This document shows, one piece after another, positions 1-8,405 of a stretch of DNA of 64,000 nucleotides (positions are counted from its first letter, which is position 1; every line of letters begins with the position of its first letter). The notes under the pieces were generated by a model. It worked only from the letters and a program-made list of their open reading frames with translations, made no database searches and was not told where the DNA came from. A program made the position numbers and the translations under genes. Source of the DNA: Rhodanobacter sp. FW104-R8 (GTDB lineage: Bacteria; Pseudomonadota; Gammaproteobacteria; Xanthomonadales; Rhodanobacteraceae); contig NZ_LVJR01000014.1 in NCBI RefSeq assembly GCF_001617365.1, forward strand, positions 1 through 64,000, given 5' to 3'.

Positions 1-893
1 TCCACCCCCCCGCCGATGGAAGCGGATGCGGACGCGACGCGCCCGGTCGAGGCCACCCACGGCAGCAGCATCGCCGGCAGGATCGGCAGGTACCACCACC
101 AGGGGCGGGCATGCGCGAAGCTCTGCACTACACGCCCCAGCGTCTGGTGCAGGAAGATCGCACCCGCATACTGGGCGCCGCCCGCCCTGGCGGCGGGCAA
201 TGCCCAGGCCAGCGCCAGCAGCACGGCACCGAGCAGCGCACCGAGCAGCCGCAGCCAGGTCGCGAGCGGCCGCGCCTGCGGCAGCCACCACGGCGCCAGC
301 AGCGCCGGCACGCCGCCCACCAGCAGGGCGACCGGGCCCTTGACCAGGACCCCCGCACCCAGCGCCACGGCCATCGCCGCGAGGGCAAGCGGCCAGCGCC
401 GACCCGCCAGCGCAGGCGTGGCCCGCCACGCCGCCAGCGTGCACAACGTGAGCAGCATGTCGAACATCACCACGCCCGCGTACACCGCGCCCGCGGCGCA
501 GCCCAGCCACAGCCACAGCGAGGCCTGCACGCCCGTCCGCTCGACGCCCAGCCGCCGGCCGAGCGAGGCGAGCAGCGGGAGGGTGGCCAGCGTCACGAAC
601 AGCTCCAGCAGGCGCGCCGCCCAGGCGTGCACGCCGGTCACCGACCACGTCAGGTTGATCAGCCAGAACAGCAGCGGCGCCTTGTCCGAATACGGCGCGC
701 CGTCCAGCCACGGCACCAGCCACTGCCCGCTCAGGTGCATGTTCCACGCCACCGCGAGGTAGCGCGTCTCGTCGATCGGCACCGGGAACAGGAAGAACAC
801 CGGCGGCAGCAGCAGGATCAGTGCCGCGATCCCGTGCAGTCGCGGGTCCTCGCGGAACCTGCTGGTGATGCCCGTGTGCTGCACTGCTGTCAT
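1..893 (-). CDS. ArnT-like GT39 family glycosyltransferase (partial, C-terminus off the left edge)
   Basis: A polytopic membrane protein of the GT39/ArnT superfamily, which transfers a sugar from an undecaprenyl-phosphate carrier to an envelope acceptor on the periplasmic side. The start is the ATG at 893 (N-terminus MTAVQHTGITSRF). It is followed by a hydrophobic segment rich in L, I and P, and then the first periplasmic loop with DETRYLAVAWNMHLSGQWLVP and the Y-S-D-K-A-P-L run, which is the family's conserved acidic and lysine region near the active site. About 297 residues are visible; the family is usually 450-550 residues, so the C-terminal half lies outside the window. It sits 139 bp downstream of, and on the same strand as, a DegT-type aminotransferase and two SMR proteins resembling ArnE/ArnF, which supports a lipid-linked amino-sugar role. 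The exact sugar and acceptor cannot be read from the sequence. Confidence 0.8.
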   Translation of the reverse strand, partial: MTAVQHTGITSRFREDPRLHGIAALILLLPPVFFLFPVPIDETRYLAVAWNMHLSGQWLVPWLDGAPYSDKAPLLFWLINLTWSVTGVHAWAARLLELFVTLATLPLLASLGRRLGVERTGVQASLWLWLGCAAGAVYAGVVMFDMLLTLCTLAAWRATPALAGRRWPLALAAMAVALGAGVLVKGPVALLVGGVPALLAPWWLPQARPLATWLRLLGALLGAVLLALAWALPAARAGGAQYAGAIFLHQTLGRVVQSFAHARPWWWYLPILPAMLLPWVASTGRVASASASIGGGV

Positions 894-1032
894 GCCGCCC
901 CCTGTGGAAACTGCGTGGAAACCGTCGTCGGCGCTGGCGCCCGGACGCCGGCAAACCGGGCGACATTCTTGCGGGTGGAAGATTTCGTCCGTGTGAATTG
1001 GCGGCGGCGCGACGGCGCGACGGACGGGCGCC

Positions 1033-2238
1033 TCAGCCGCACTCGAGCACGCCGCAGATCGTTTCGAGGTCCGTGTCGGTCATCCACGGGCTGTTGCCGA
1101 TGGTGAGGCTGCGCGCGGCGAAGTCGCGGGCATGCGGCACGTTCTGCGCGGGCACCATGCCGGCGAGGTAGGGGTAGTCGGGCAAGGCGTGGATGAACAG
1201 GCGGCTGACGCCGAGGCCGGAGCGCCACAGCTGCGCCAGCGCGGCGTCGCGGCGGCGCCGGTCGGGCAGCAGCAGCAGGAAGAACGGCCAGGTGCCGTGC
1301 GCGCCGGCGGGGTCGTCGAGCACGCTGACACCGGGGAGGCGGCGCAGCCGCGGCAGGTGGCGGCACGCCTGCGCCGACAGCTGCCCGAGGAAGGCCGGCA
1401 GGCGCACCACGGCATGCGCGCCCACCGCCTGGCGCCAGCGGCCCACCGCATGCAGCGGCAGCGGCAGCGCGAAGTCGTCGCCCACCGCGGCGACCTCGTC
1501 GCCGTGGCGCAGCGCGCGGCGCAGCGGATCGCCGTAGGCCAGGCGCAGGCCGCGCGGACGGTATAGCGCGGCATAGCCGACGAGTTCGAGGCTGCGGCGC
1601 AGTTCCCAGCTCAGGCTATGGGGCGCGATGCGCGCGGCGGTGCGCGCCAACCGTTCGCGCAGCGCCGGGTCGCGCGCCAGCAGCAGGCCGCCTTCGTAGA
1701 TCGACAGGCCCTTGCCGGCGGCAAGACTGAAGAAGCCGACGTCGCCGGCCAGCCCCACGCTGGCCTCCGCGCGGCGTGCGCCCAGCGCCTGGGCGGCATC
1801 CTCGATCACCCAGGCGCCGACCTGGCGCGCGACGGCGAGCGCATCGGCGACATCGGCGACGCGACCGGCCAGGTGGGTGGGCACGATCGCCAGCGTGCGC
1901 TCGTCGCAGGCGGCGCGCAGCGCGGCCGGGTCCATGTCGTAGTGACCGGGACGCAGGTCGCACAGCTGCAGCTCCAGCCCGGCCTGGTGCACCGCCAGCG
2001 CCACCAGCGGGCAGGTGTAGGCGGGCACCACCACGCGACGGCGCTGCGGCTGCGCCTCGCGCAGCGTCGCCAGCGTGATCAGCAGTGCGGCGGTGCCGGA
2101 GCAGGCGAGCTGCAGCGGCGGCGTGCCGATCAGCGCGGCGACATCGTCGGCCAGCGTGGGCGCGCCCGGGCGCAGGTCGGCCAGCCGCAGCGGCAGGCCG
2201 GCGGTGGGCGGCAGTTCATGGCGGCGACGGGGCAGCAT
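1033..2238 (-). CDS. DegT/DnrJ/EryC1-family PLP-dependent aminotransferase
   Basis: Predicted soluble PLP enzyme of 401 residues, close to the family's usual 370-400. Family members make amino sugars by transaminating keto-sugar nucleotides. Visible landmarks are the cofactor-phosphate region LACSGTAALL (residues 43-52), VVVPAYTCPLVA (69-80), the PLP-contacting Asp in VIEDAAQALGA (Asp147), and the Schiff-base lysine in SLAAGKGLSIYEGG (Lys176). The motif around the lysine departs from the usual S-x-x-x-x-K-x-L-T-T-G-E-G-G, having S-I-Y in place of T-T-G, so the substrate may differ from classic ArnB/WecE. The gene lies 22 bp downstream of a small SMR protein and reads toward the GT39 gene, probably in one transcript. 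Family certain; substrate unknown. Confidence 0.85.
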   Translation of the reverse strand: MLPRRRHELPPTAGLPLRLADLRPGAPTLADDVAALIGTPPLQLACSGTAALLITLATLREAQPQRRRVVVPAYTCPLVALAVHQAGLELQLCDLRPGHYDMDPAALRAACDERTLAIVPTHLAGRVADVADALAVARQVGAWVIEDAAQALGARRAEASVGLAGDVGFFSLAAGKGLSIYEGGLLLARDPALRERLARTAARIAPHSLSWELRRSLELVGYAALYRPRGLRLAYGDPLRRALRHGDEVAAVGDDFALPLPLHAVGRWRQAVGAHAVVRLPAFLGQLSAQACRHLPRLRRLPGVSVLDDPAGAHGTWPFFLLLLPDRRRRDAALAQLWRSGLGVSRLFIHALPDYPYLAGMVPAQNVPHARDFAARSLTIGNSPWMTDTDLETICGVLECG

Positions 2239-2260
2239 GCGCGCAGCGTACCGCGGCGGC

Positions 2261-2668
2261 TCAGGTGTCCGCGGCGGCCGGCCCGGGCGCGGCGGCGTGC
2301 TCGCTGTTTTCGGCGAAGCCGAGACAGACGATGCCGGCGATGATCGCGCTGGCGCCCGCCACGCGGACCAGGGTGAGCTGCTCGTCGAACAGCCACACCG
2401 ACAGCAGCATCACCGACACCACTTCGAGGTGCGAAGCGGCGAACGCGGGGCCGATCGGCGCGTGCTTGAGCAGGGCCATCCAGGTGAAGAACGCGCCGAC
2501 ATAGCCCACGATGGCGCCGTAGACCCACGGCTGGCCGAACACGCGCAGCAGCCAGGCCACATTCACCTCCACCGGCAGCGCCTGGGTCCCGGCGTACTTG
2601 AAGCTGATCTGCGCCAGGCTGTCGAAACCCATCAGCAGCAGGAAGCCGAACAGGTAGAAGCGCCTCAT
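2261..2668 (-). CDS. Small multidrug resistance / ArnF-like membrane protein
   Basis: A 135-residue protein with four apparent hydrophobic segments (about residues 3-20, 36-60, 74-95 and 99-119), the size and layout of SMR-family subunits such as ArnE/ArnF, which flip undecaprenyl-phosphate-aminoarabinose. The Q-I-S-F-K stretch at about residues 20-24 is the family's conserved N-terminal segment. Its ATG overlaps the stop of the upstream SMR gene (ATGA), so the two are probably translationally coupled and may form a heterodimer. The tail (SEHAAAPGPAAADT) is a low-complexity extension. Assignment to ArnF rather than a generic EamA/SMR exporter rests on pairing and neighbourhood, not on a diagnostic residue. 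Confidence 0.75.
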   Translation of the reverse strand: MRRFYLFGFLLLMGFDSLAQISFKYAGTQALPVEVNVAWLLRVFGQPWVYGAIVGYVGAFFTWMALLKHAPIGPAFAASHLEVVSVMLLSVWLFDEQLTLVRVAGASAIIAGIVCLGFAENSEHAAAPGPAAADT

Positions 2669-3042
2669 CCGCCGAGCCCCACGATCGCCACGCCGAGGGT
2701 GACCAGCAGGATGCCGGCGATGCGCAGCCGGGTGAGCTTCTCGCCGAACAGGATGCGTCCGGCCACCATGATCGCCACGATGTTGATCGAGCCCAGCAGC
2801 ACGCCCTCGGACAGCGGGACCAGCGACAGGAACGCGATCCACACCAGGAACTCGATCACGTAGCAGCCGACGCCCAGCCACAGCCACGGCCGCGCCGCCA
2901 TGTGCTTCCAGCGCGCCAGCCCGTCGCCGGCGGTCTCGTCGCCGGCGGCGGCCTTGAACGCCAGCTGGCCGCCGCTGTCGAGCACGATGTTGAGCAGCCA
3001 CAGACCCGCGACCAGGGGGGAGATGCTGTCGCCCGCCGGCAT
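2665..3042 (-). CDS. Small multidrug resistance / ArnE-like membrane protein
   Basis: A 125-residue four-segment membrane protein, partner of the overlapping downstream SMR gene. It starts at the ATG at 3042, two bases after the stop of the esterase gene; a longer reading frame upstream merely runs into the esterase coding region. The segment LDSGGQLAFKAAAG (about 21-34) matches the N-terminal Q-x-x-F-K-x-A signature of EamA/SMR proteins, and I-N-I-V-A-I-M-V-A-G (86-95) is typical of their third segment. Two consecutive four-segment SMR genes are the arrangement of arnE-arnF. In this context it is a candidate flippase subunit for a polyprenyl-linked sugar. Confidence 0.75.
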   Translation of the reverse strand: MPAGDSISPLVAGLWLLNIVLDSGGQLAFKAAAGDETAGDGLARWKHMAARPWLWLGVGCYVIEFLVWIAFLSLVPLSEGVLLGSINIVAIMVAGRILFGEKLTRLRIAGILLVTLGVAIVGLGG

Positions 3043-3044
3043 GT

Positions 3045-3929
3045 TCAGGCCGCGGCCGCGATGTGCGGTGCGTGGCCGGCGGCGACCACGCGCTCGAAGA
3101 ACGCCGCCGAGCGGTCGATCAGGGTGCGCCGCTCGCGGTCGATGGTGATCATGTGGTAGCTGTCCTCGAGCAGCAGCAGCTCGGTCGGCGCGGCGACATG
3201 GCGCAGCACCAGTTCGGCATTCTTCGGGCTGGCCACGTCGTCGTCGCTGGCGTGGGCGACCAGGCACGGCGCGGTCACCTGCGGCAGCTGGCTGCGTACC
3301 GCGGCGGCGAGGCTGTACATCTCGGCCAGCGAGTACCACGGGTTGCCGGGCAGGCCGGCGGCGGCGCTGTCGCCGCCGAGCATGGCGGTGCTGACCTGCG
3401 CGCGCAGGCGCTCGTCGCGGATGCCGTAGGGCGGCTGCTCCATGAAGCTGCGGCCGCGGCCGATGCCGAGCTTCTTCAGCAACGGCAGCAGGAACGACAG
3501 CCGCGCCATCCGCGGAATGCTCCAGCCGTCGTAGCGGAAGGTGGCGCCGTACACGCCGACGCCGGCGACCTGCCCGGGGCGGTCGGCGGCCAGCTTCAGC
3601 GCCAGCAGCGCGCCCATCGACAGGCCGCCGACGAACAGGTGGTCGACCTTTTCGAGCAGCGCGTCGGCGGCCTGCTCCACGCTGGCGTACCAGTCGCGCC
3701 AGCCGGTGGCGAGCAGGTCCTCGACGTTGCCGCAGTGGCCGGCCAGCTGCATGCCGTGCACGGTGAAGCCGGCGCGGTTGAGGCCCTTGCCAAGCAGCTT
3801 CATTTCCATCGGCGTGCCGGTGAGGCCGTGGATCAGCAGCACGCCACTGCGGCCACCCTCGAAGAAGAAGTCAGTCTGCTGGATCACGCGTTTGCCTTGC
3901 GGGGATGGGTCGCGGCGATTTTCATGCAT
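3045..3929 (-). CDS. Alpha/beta hydrolase, Est30-like carboxylesterase
   Basis: A cytoplasmic serine hydrolase of 294 residues. It has the oxyanion-hole segment LLIHGLTGTP (31-40), the nucleophile elbow GLSMGA (Ser104), a candidate acid in HASDDDVAS (Asp229-231) and the catalytic histidine in DSYHMITID (His259). The W-R-D-W block and the S-Y-H-M-I-T-I-D ending are hallmarks of the Bacillus/Geobacillus Est30-type carboxylesterases. No signal peptide is seen. It sits 25 bp after the exporter adaptor gene and 2 bp before the first SMR gene, in the same direction, so it is probably co-transcribed. In that setting it may deacylate a lipid intermediate; that is inference. Confidence 0.85.
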   Translation of the reverse strand: MHENRRDPSPQGKRVIQQTDFFFEGGRSGVLLIHGLTGTPMEMKLLGKGLNRAGFTVHGMQLAGHCGNVEDLLATGWRDWYASVEQAADALLEKVDHLFVGGLSMGALLALKLAADRPGQVAGVGVYGATFRYDGWSIPRMARLSFLLPLLKKLGIGRGRSFMEQPPYGIRDERLRAQVSTAMLGGDSAAAGLPGNPWYSLAEMYSLAAAVRSQLPQVTAPCLVAHASDDDVASPKNAELVLRHVAAPTELLLLEDSYHMITIDRERRTLIDRSAAFFERVVAAGHAPHIAAAA

Positions 3930-3954
3930 GGCATGGTCGCAGCCGGCGGTTTCC

Positions 3955-4935
3955 TCAGTCTTTCGCGGGCGGCGCGGCGGGCGGCGCCTTGCCGAAACGC
4001 ACCATCACGCGCTGGCCGATGCGCAGGCCCCGGGTTTGACCGGGGTCGGGCTGGTCGAACGCCAGCACGCATTCCACCGTGCGGGCATTGGCGCGCACCT
4101 GCGGGTCGTTCTCCAGCGTGGCCGGGCCGTACACCTTGCCGACGCGCAGCACGTGCGCGCTCCAGGACGCGCCGGCGCGCCCACTGTCGGCGCTCACTTC
4201 CGCCGGCATGCCGGGCTGGATCGCGCCGACGAAGCTGTCGTTGAGTTCCGCGCGCACGATCCGCGGCTTCTGCGGCAGCAGGGTGAACACGGCGCCGGAG
4301 GCGGACGACACGCTGGCGCCGGGCTGCGCCGACACGCGCACCACCTCGGCGTCGAACGGGGCCAGCAGGCTGCGCTGCTTCAGCTCGTAGCGGGCCTCGT
4401 CCAGCTTCTGGCTGGCCATGTCCAGCGCCGCGCGGGCCGCCTGCTGCTCCGCGTCGAGTTGCGCGGCGGCCTCGCCGGCGTCGTCGGCGCTCTGGCCGTC
4501 GCCGGCACCGGCAGCCACGGCCGCGGCCAGCCGCTGCGCGCGCTGCTTCGCCGCCGCCTGCTTGATGCCGAGCAGTTTCAGCTGCGCCTGCGCCTGCTCC
4601 CGCTGCGCTTGCGCGGCATCCACCGCCAGCCGGGCCGGCTCGTCGTCCAGCGCGGCCAGCAGCTGGCCCTGCCGGACATGGTCGCCCTCGTGCACCGCGA
4701 CCCTGGCGAGCACGCCCTCGCGCGGCATCGACAGGCTCAGCAACCCGCCTTCGACGTCGATGCGGCCGCGCGCCACCGCGGCATAGGCGGCGACCGGGCC
4801 GGCAGCGGGACCGGCCGGCGCGGCCGGCCGTGAACAGCCCGCGGCCAGCCAGGTGCTGCACAGCGCCAGCGAGCCGAGCCGTAGCCACCGGGAGACGGCA
4901 GAGCGTTGCGATGGATGGGACAGGAGCGGTTTCAT
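3955..4935 (-). CDS. Periplasmic adaptor (HlyD/DevB-type membrane fusion lipoprotein)
   Basis: A 326-residue membrane-fusion protein linking an inner-membrane ABC permease to an outer-membrane channel. It begins MKPLLSHPSQ and has a lipoprotein signal ending in LAAGC (Cys at about 34), so it is probably lipid-anchored. Then come a biotinyl-lipoyl half (REGVLARVAVHEGDHVRQGQ), an Ala/Gln-rich coiled-coil hairpin (about residues 105-195), the second lipoyl half (LLAPFDAEVVRVSAQPG) and a beta-barrel domain. The ATG at 4935 overlaps the stop of the ATPase gene (ATGA), marking it as the last subunit of the tripartite exporter. Such adaptors serve DevBCA/MacAB-like systems that export lipids or peptides. 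Confidence 0.85.
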   Translation of the reverse strand: MKPLLSHPSQRSAVSRWLRLGSLALCSTWLAAGCSRPAAPAGPAAGPVAAYAAVARGRIDVEGGLLSLSMPREGVLARVAVHEGDHVRQGQLLAALDDEPARLAVDAAQAQREQAQAQLKLLGIKQAAAKQRAQRLAAAVAAGAGDGQSADDAGEAAAQLDAEQQAARAALDMASQKLDEARYELKQRSLLAPFDAEVVRVSAQPGASVSSASGAVFTLLPQKPRIVRAELNDSFVGAIQPGMPAEVSADSGRAGASWSAHVLRVGKVYGPATLENDPQVRANARTVECVLAFDQPDPGQTRGLRIGQRVMVRFGKAPPAAPPAKD

Positions 4936-5684
4936 GAAGGATTTCCGTGGCTGTCGGTGGCCGGCGCCTGGCTGCGCCGGTCGCTGAGTATGCGGCCGTC
5001 CTCCATCGCCAGCACGCGGTCGGCGTGGATGACCAGGCGCGGGTCGTGGCTGACGCACAGCACCGTGGTGCCGTGGTTGCGCGCGATGCGATGCAGGATG
5101 TCGATGATGACCTGGCCGTTGGCGGCGTCCAGCGCGCTGGTCGGCTCGTCGGCGAACAGCAGCTCCGGCCGCTTGGCCAGTGCGCGGGCGATCGCCACGC
5201 GCTGCTTCTCGCCGCCGGACAATTCGGACGGGCGCAGCCGCATGCGGTGCGCCAGGCCGACCTCCTCCAGCGATTGCTGCGCGCGGCAGCGCGCCTCCTC
5301 GCGCGACAGGCCCATGTGGTTCAGCGGCAGCTCGACCTGTTCGAACGCGGAGAGCGCGGGGAACAGGTTGAAGCCCTGGAACACGAAGCCGGTGTGCTGC
5401 AGGCGGAACCGCTCCAGCGCGCGCAGGTCGAGCTGGCCCAGTTCGCTGCCGAGCGCGCAGACGCGGCCGCCGTCGACCTTCTGCAGGCCGCTGAGGACCG
5501 CCAGCAGGGTGCTCTTGCCGCAGCCGGACGGGCCGGAGATCAGGGTTAGTTCGCCGGCCTCGATGTCCAGCGTGAGACCGTCCAGCACCTGCGTGCGCTG
5601 TTCGCCGGACACGAAGGCCTTGCTGACGTGTTCGGCACGCAGCGACGGCGGGCGGGCGGATTCAATGACGGTGGCGGCCTGCAT
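4932..5684 (-). CDS. ABC transporter ATP-binding protein (DevA/MacB-NBD type)
   Basis: A 250-residue nucleotide-binding subunit that powers the adjacent permease. It shows Walker A GPSGCGKST (51-59), the Q-loop FVFQGFNLFP (100-109), the signature LSGGEKQR (155-162), Walker B LLFADEPTSALD (176-187) and the switch histidine in VSHDPR (about 213). The N-F-P after the Q-loop and the GGEKQR signature are typical of the MacB/LolD/DevA group. It starts at 5684, six bases after the permease stop, and overlaps the adaptor start by four bases. Part of a six-gene sensor-plus-exporter operon. Confidence 0.92.
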   Translation of the reverse strand: MQAATVIESARPPSLRAEHVSKAFVSGEQRTQVLDGLTLDIEAGELTLISGPSGCGKSTLLAVLSGLQKVDGGRVCALGSELGQLDLRALERFRLQHTGFVFQGFNLFPALSAFEQVELPLNHMGLSREEARCRAQQSLEEVGLAHRMRLRPSELSGGEKQRVAIARALAKRPELLFADEPTSALDAANGQVIIDILHRIARNHGTTVLCVSHDPRLVIHADRVLAMEDGRILSDRRSQAPATDSHGNPS

Positions 5685-5689
5685 CGCGG

Positions 5690-6820
5690 TTACCTCAGCA
5701 AGGTGGCGGGGTCGGCGCGGCGCAGGCTGCGCATCGCGGCCAGGCCGGAGACGGCGGCCAGGCCCATCACCAGGATGATGCAGGCCAGCGCCGCCGTCAC
5801 GTTCAGCACCACCGGCACATCCTGGCTGCGCGCCAGCAGCATCAGCGCGATGCCGAGCACGCTGGCGCCGAGCAGCCCCAGCGCGCCGACCCAGAACGCC
5901 TGCTCCAGCACCACCTTGCGCAGGGCGCCCACGCCCACGCCGAGCGCATTGAGCGTGGCGTACTCGCGCACCGAGCCATTGACCGCGGCGATCAGGGTCT
6001 GGCTGGTGATCGCTGCGCCGACCAGGAACACGATGCCGGCCAGGAACAGCACGCCGGCGCCGGCGCCGGTGTCGAATAGCCAGTAGCGCACCGAGATGTT
6101 GGCGAAATCGCGGGCGCTCCATGCGGTGTACGGGCCAAAGGCGGTATCGCCGCGCAGGCGCGCGGCCACCGCTTCGGCCTGGGCCGGATCGCGCAGCTTC
6201 GCGACCAGGTAGGTCGGGCCATCGTCGCTCGGGTCGCTGTCCAGATGACGCGCGGTATCCAGCGAGCACAGCACGTTGACGCCGCCCAGCGCGCGCAGGC
6301 CGGTGCTGATGCCGACCACGCGCACCTGCCGGCCGTTGATGGTGGCGGTCTGGCCGATATCCACGCCGAGCTGGTCCATGGCGGAGCGGTCGACCACGAT
6401 CGCGTCCGGCTCGGCCAGCCGCGCCCGCAGCGCGGGCGACAGCACCCTGGAATACATCAGGCCGTCGGCGCGGGTGTCGATGCCGGAGACGAACACCGAC
6501 ACGCCGCCGGTTTCATGCGCCCCGCGCCAGTCGCCGTCGACCCACAGGTACGGTTCGACCCGTTCCACGGCCGGATCCATCAGGACGCGCGACTGCAGGT
6601 CGGCATTGATCGCGCGGCCCAGGCTCACGCTTTGCGTGCCGGGAAAACCCACCCACACGTCGGCCGACGAGCCGGTGATGTACAGGCTGGTGCTGCCGAA
6701 GATGCCCAGCACCAGCGCGATCTGCAGCAGCTGCAGCAGGCCGGCGAAGCCGACCGCCAGGATCGCCGGCAGGAAGCGCCGCCATTCGTAGACCAGGGTC
6801 TTGCGCGCGAGGGCAACCAT
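5690..6820 (-). CDS. ABC transporter permease, DevC/FtsX-like
   Basis: A 376-residue permease with four apparent transmembrane segments in the FtsX/MacB layout: one N-terminal (about 17-45), a large periplasmic domain (about 46-250), then three C-terminal segments (about 255-280, 305-330, 340-365). The segment just after TM1, SADVWVGFPGTQSVSLGR, closely resembles DevC-type permeases (A-D-I-W-V-x-x-P-G-T-x-S), used by cyanobacterial glycolipid exporters. Its ATG shares one base with the stop of the outer-membrane factor gene (TGATG), indicating translational coupling. The substrate is unknown; the DevC resemblance and neighbours suggest an envelope lipid or glycolipid. Confidence 0.85.
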   Translation of the reverse strand: MVALARKTLVYEWRRFLPAILAVGFAGLLQLLQIALVLGIFGSTSLYITGSSADVWVGFPGTQSVSLGRAINADLQSRVLMDPAVERVEPYLWVDGDWRGAHETGGVSVFVSGIDTRADGLMYSRVLSPALRARLAEPDAIVVDRSAMDQLGVDIGQTATINGRQVRVVGISTGLRALGGVNVLCSLDTARHLDSDPSDDGPTYLVAKLRDPAQAEAVAARLRGDTAFGPYTAWSARDFANISVRYWLFDTGAGAGVLFLAGIVFLVGAAITSQTLIAAVNGSVREYATLNALGVGVGALRKVVLEQAFWVGALGLLGASVLGIALMLLARSQDVPVVLNVTAALACIILVMGLAAVSGLAAMRSLRRADPATLLR

Positions 6821-8271
6821 CAGCGGTCCGCCTGTCCCGCGGCGACCGGCGCGGGCGATGCATCCGGCGCCGGCGCGCCCGGCCGCGGCGCGCCGCCGAG
6901 CGCCTTGAACAGCGCCACGTAGGCCAGGCTGTGGCTGGCGCGCGCGTCGGCCAGTTCCAGCGCAGCCTGGTCCGCGGCGATCTGGCTCTCGACGCGATCG
7001 AGCGGGCTGCCCAGGCGCAGCCCGACGCGTTTCTGCACGGTCTGGTCGACGCGCTGCAGCGCCTGCCATGCGAGCTTGCTGTGCTGCTCGCGCTGCTCTT
7101 GCTGCTGCAGGCTGCCGAGCGCGGTCTCCACCTCGGCGACGCCCTGCAGCACGGCCTGCCGGTAGGCCAGCACGCTGGCCTTCAGCTCGTGGTCCCTGGC
7201 GTGCTTGGCCGCCACCCGCATGCCCCAGTCGAACAGCGGGATGTTGATCGCCGGGCCCACCGACGCGATGCCGTTGGGGGTGGTGGAAAAACGGTGGTTG
7301 TTGTTGATGTCGGTGGCCCAGACCATCGACGCGCCTAGGTCGATGCTGGGATACATATCGGCATGGGCCAACGCCAGCTCGCCGGCGGCGCGCAGCACGT
7401 CCGCCTCGGCGTGCGCGATCTCGGGCCGCGTGCGCAGCAGGTCGGCCGGGGTGCCGTCGATCCGCCAGCTGCCCACTTCGGGGGGCGAACCAGCCTGCAA
7501 CCAGGCCGGATCGGGCTGGTTGCGGCCGAGCAGCACGGCCAGCCGTTGCGCGTTGGCGTCGATCGCCTGACGCGGCGCTGCCAACGCGGCCTGAGCCTGC
7601 GCGAAGGCGGCCTGGGCCTGGTCCACCGCGCCCGGCGAGGCCAGTTGCAGGCGCTCGCGCGTCTGCACCAGTTCCCATTCGTGCTGGCGGGCCTGGCTCA
7701 CCTGCAGCAGCAGCTGTTCCTGCTGCTGGGCGGTGCGCAGGCCGATCCACTCGCGCACCACCTCGGCGACCAGGCTGACCCGCGCGGCCCGCAGATCGGC
7801 GAGGCTGGCATCCAGTTCGCCCTGCGACAGGCGCCGGGTGCCTTCGGCGCGGCCGAACAGCCCCAGTTCCCAGGTGGCGTCGAAGCCGGTGACGAAGTAC
7901 GAGGCGCTGGCGTCGGGGTCGATCGCATCGTTGGTGCGCGCGACCAGGCTGGGCAGGTAGCGTGCGCCGGAATGCTTGCGCAGGATCCGCGCCGCGCGCA
8001 TGCGCTCGACGGCCTGTGCCACGTCGAGGTTGTCGGCCAGCGCGCGATCGACCAGCGCATCGAGCCCCGGATCAGCGAAGGCGTGCCACCAGCCGTGCAG
8101 GTCGGTCGGCGGGGCCGGCTGCGAGGCCACCGCGTGCTGCCACTGCGCCGGCACCGGCGGCGCCAGCTTCGGCAGCGGTGCGGCGCAGCCGGCCAGCCCG
8201 CAGAGCAGCGCACCGAGCAGGCCGGTGCGCAAGCGGTTGCCGGAGATGGCCCTGCTCGATCGGGGTGACAC
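6820..8271 (-). CDS. Outer-membrane efflux lipoprotein (NodT/OprM family)
   Basis: The TolC-type channel of the tripartite exporter, with two OEP repeats: a first half around WWHAFADPGLDALVDRALAD and a second half around TRPEIAHAEADVLRAAGELA. The signal sequence ends in CGLAGC, so the mature protein is an N-terminally lipidated channel of OprM type. I place the start at the GTG at 8271 (483 aa; SPRSSRAISG then the signal). An ATG at 8409 overlaps the kinase stop (ATGA) and would add 46 residues of unconvincing sequence. The 8272-8405 stretch reads instead like a spacer with an inverted repeat, so the later start is preferred, but the alternative is open. Confidence 0.82.
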   Translation of the reverse strand: MSPRSSRAISGNRLRTGLLGALLCGLAGCAAPLPKLAPPVPAQWQHAVASQPAPPTDLHGWWHAFADPGLDALVDRALADNLDVAQAVERMRAARILRKHSGARYLPSLVARTNDAIDPDASASYFVTGFDATWELGLFGRAEGTRRLSQGELDASLADLRAARVSLVAEVVREWIGLRTAQQQEQLLLQVSQARQHEWELVQTRERLQLASPGAVDQAQAAFAQAQAALAAPRQAIDANAQRLAVLLGRNQPDPAWLQAGSPPEVGSWRIDGTPADLLRTRPEIAHAEADVLRAAGELALAHADMYPSIDLGASMVWATDINNNHRFSTTPNGIASVGPAINIPLFDWGMRVAAKHARDHELKASVLAYRQAVLQGVAEVETALGSLQQQEQREQHSKLAWQALQRVDQTVQKRVGLRLGSPLDRVESQIAADQAALELADARASHSLAYVALFKALGGAPRPGAPAPDASPAPVAAGQADR

Positions 8272-8342
8272 GTCGGACGGATTCCATGACGACGCCTCGC
8301 GGAAGGCGTGTGTGTCGGTAGGTGGTGGGGATACTCGCGCGT

Positions 8343-8380
8343 ATTGTCGTCGTGAAATCTTACTTCCTCCTGACGACGAT
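8343..8380 (-). promoter_or_regulatory. Inverted repeat between sensor kinase and exporter genes
   Basis: ATTGTCGTC and GACGACGAT face each other across a 20-bp spacer in a locally AT-richer stretch upstream of the exporter's outer-membrane gene. Eight of nine positions pair. It could be an operator for the adjacent response regulator, an mRNA hairpin, or chance. No confident -10/-35 pair is seen on the minus strand. Confidence 0.35.
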
Positions 8381-8405
8381 GGGGTGGGGGTCGCGCGGGA
8401 CGTGG

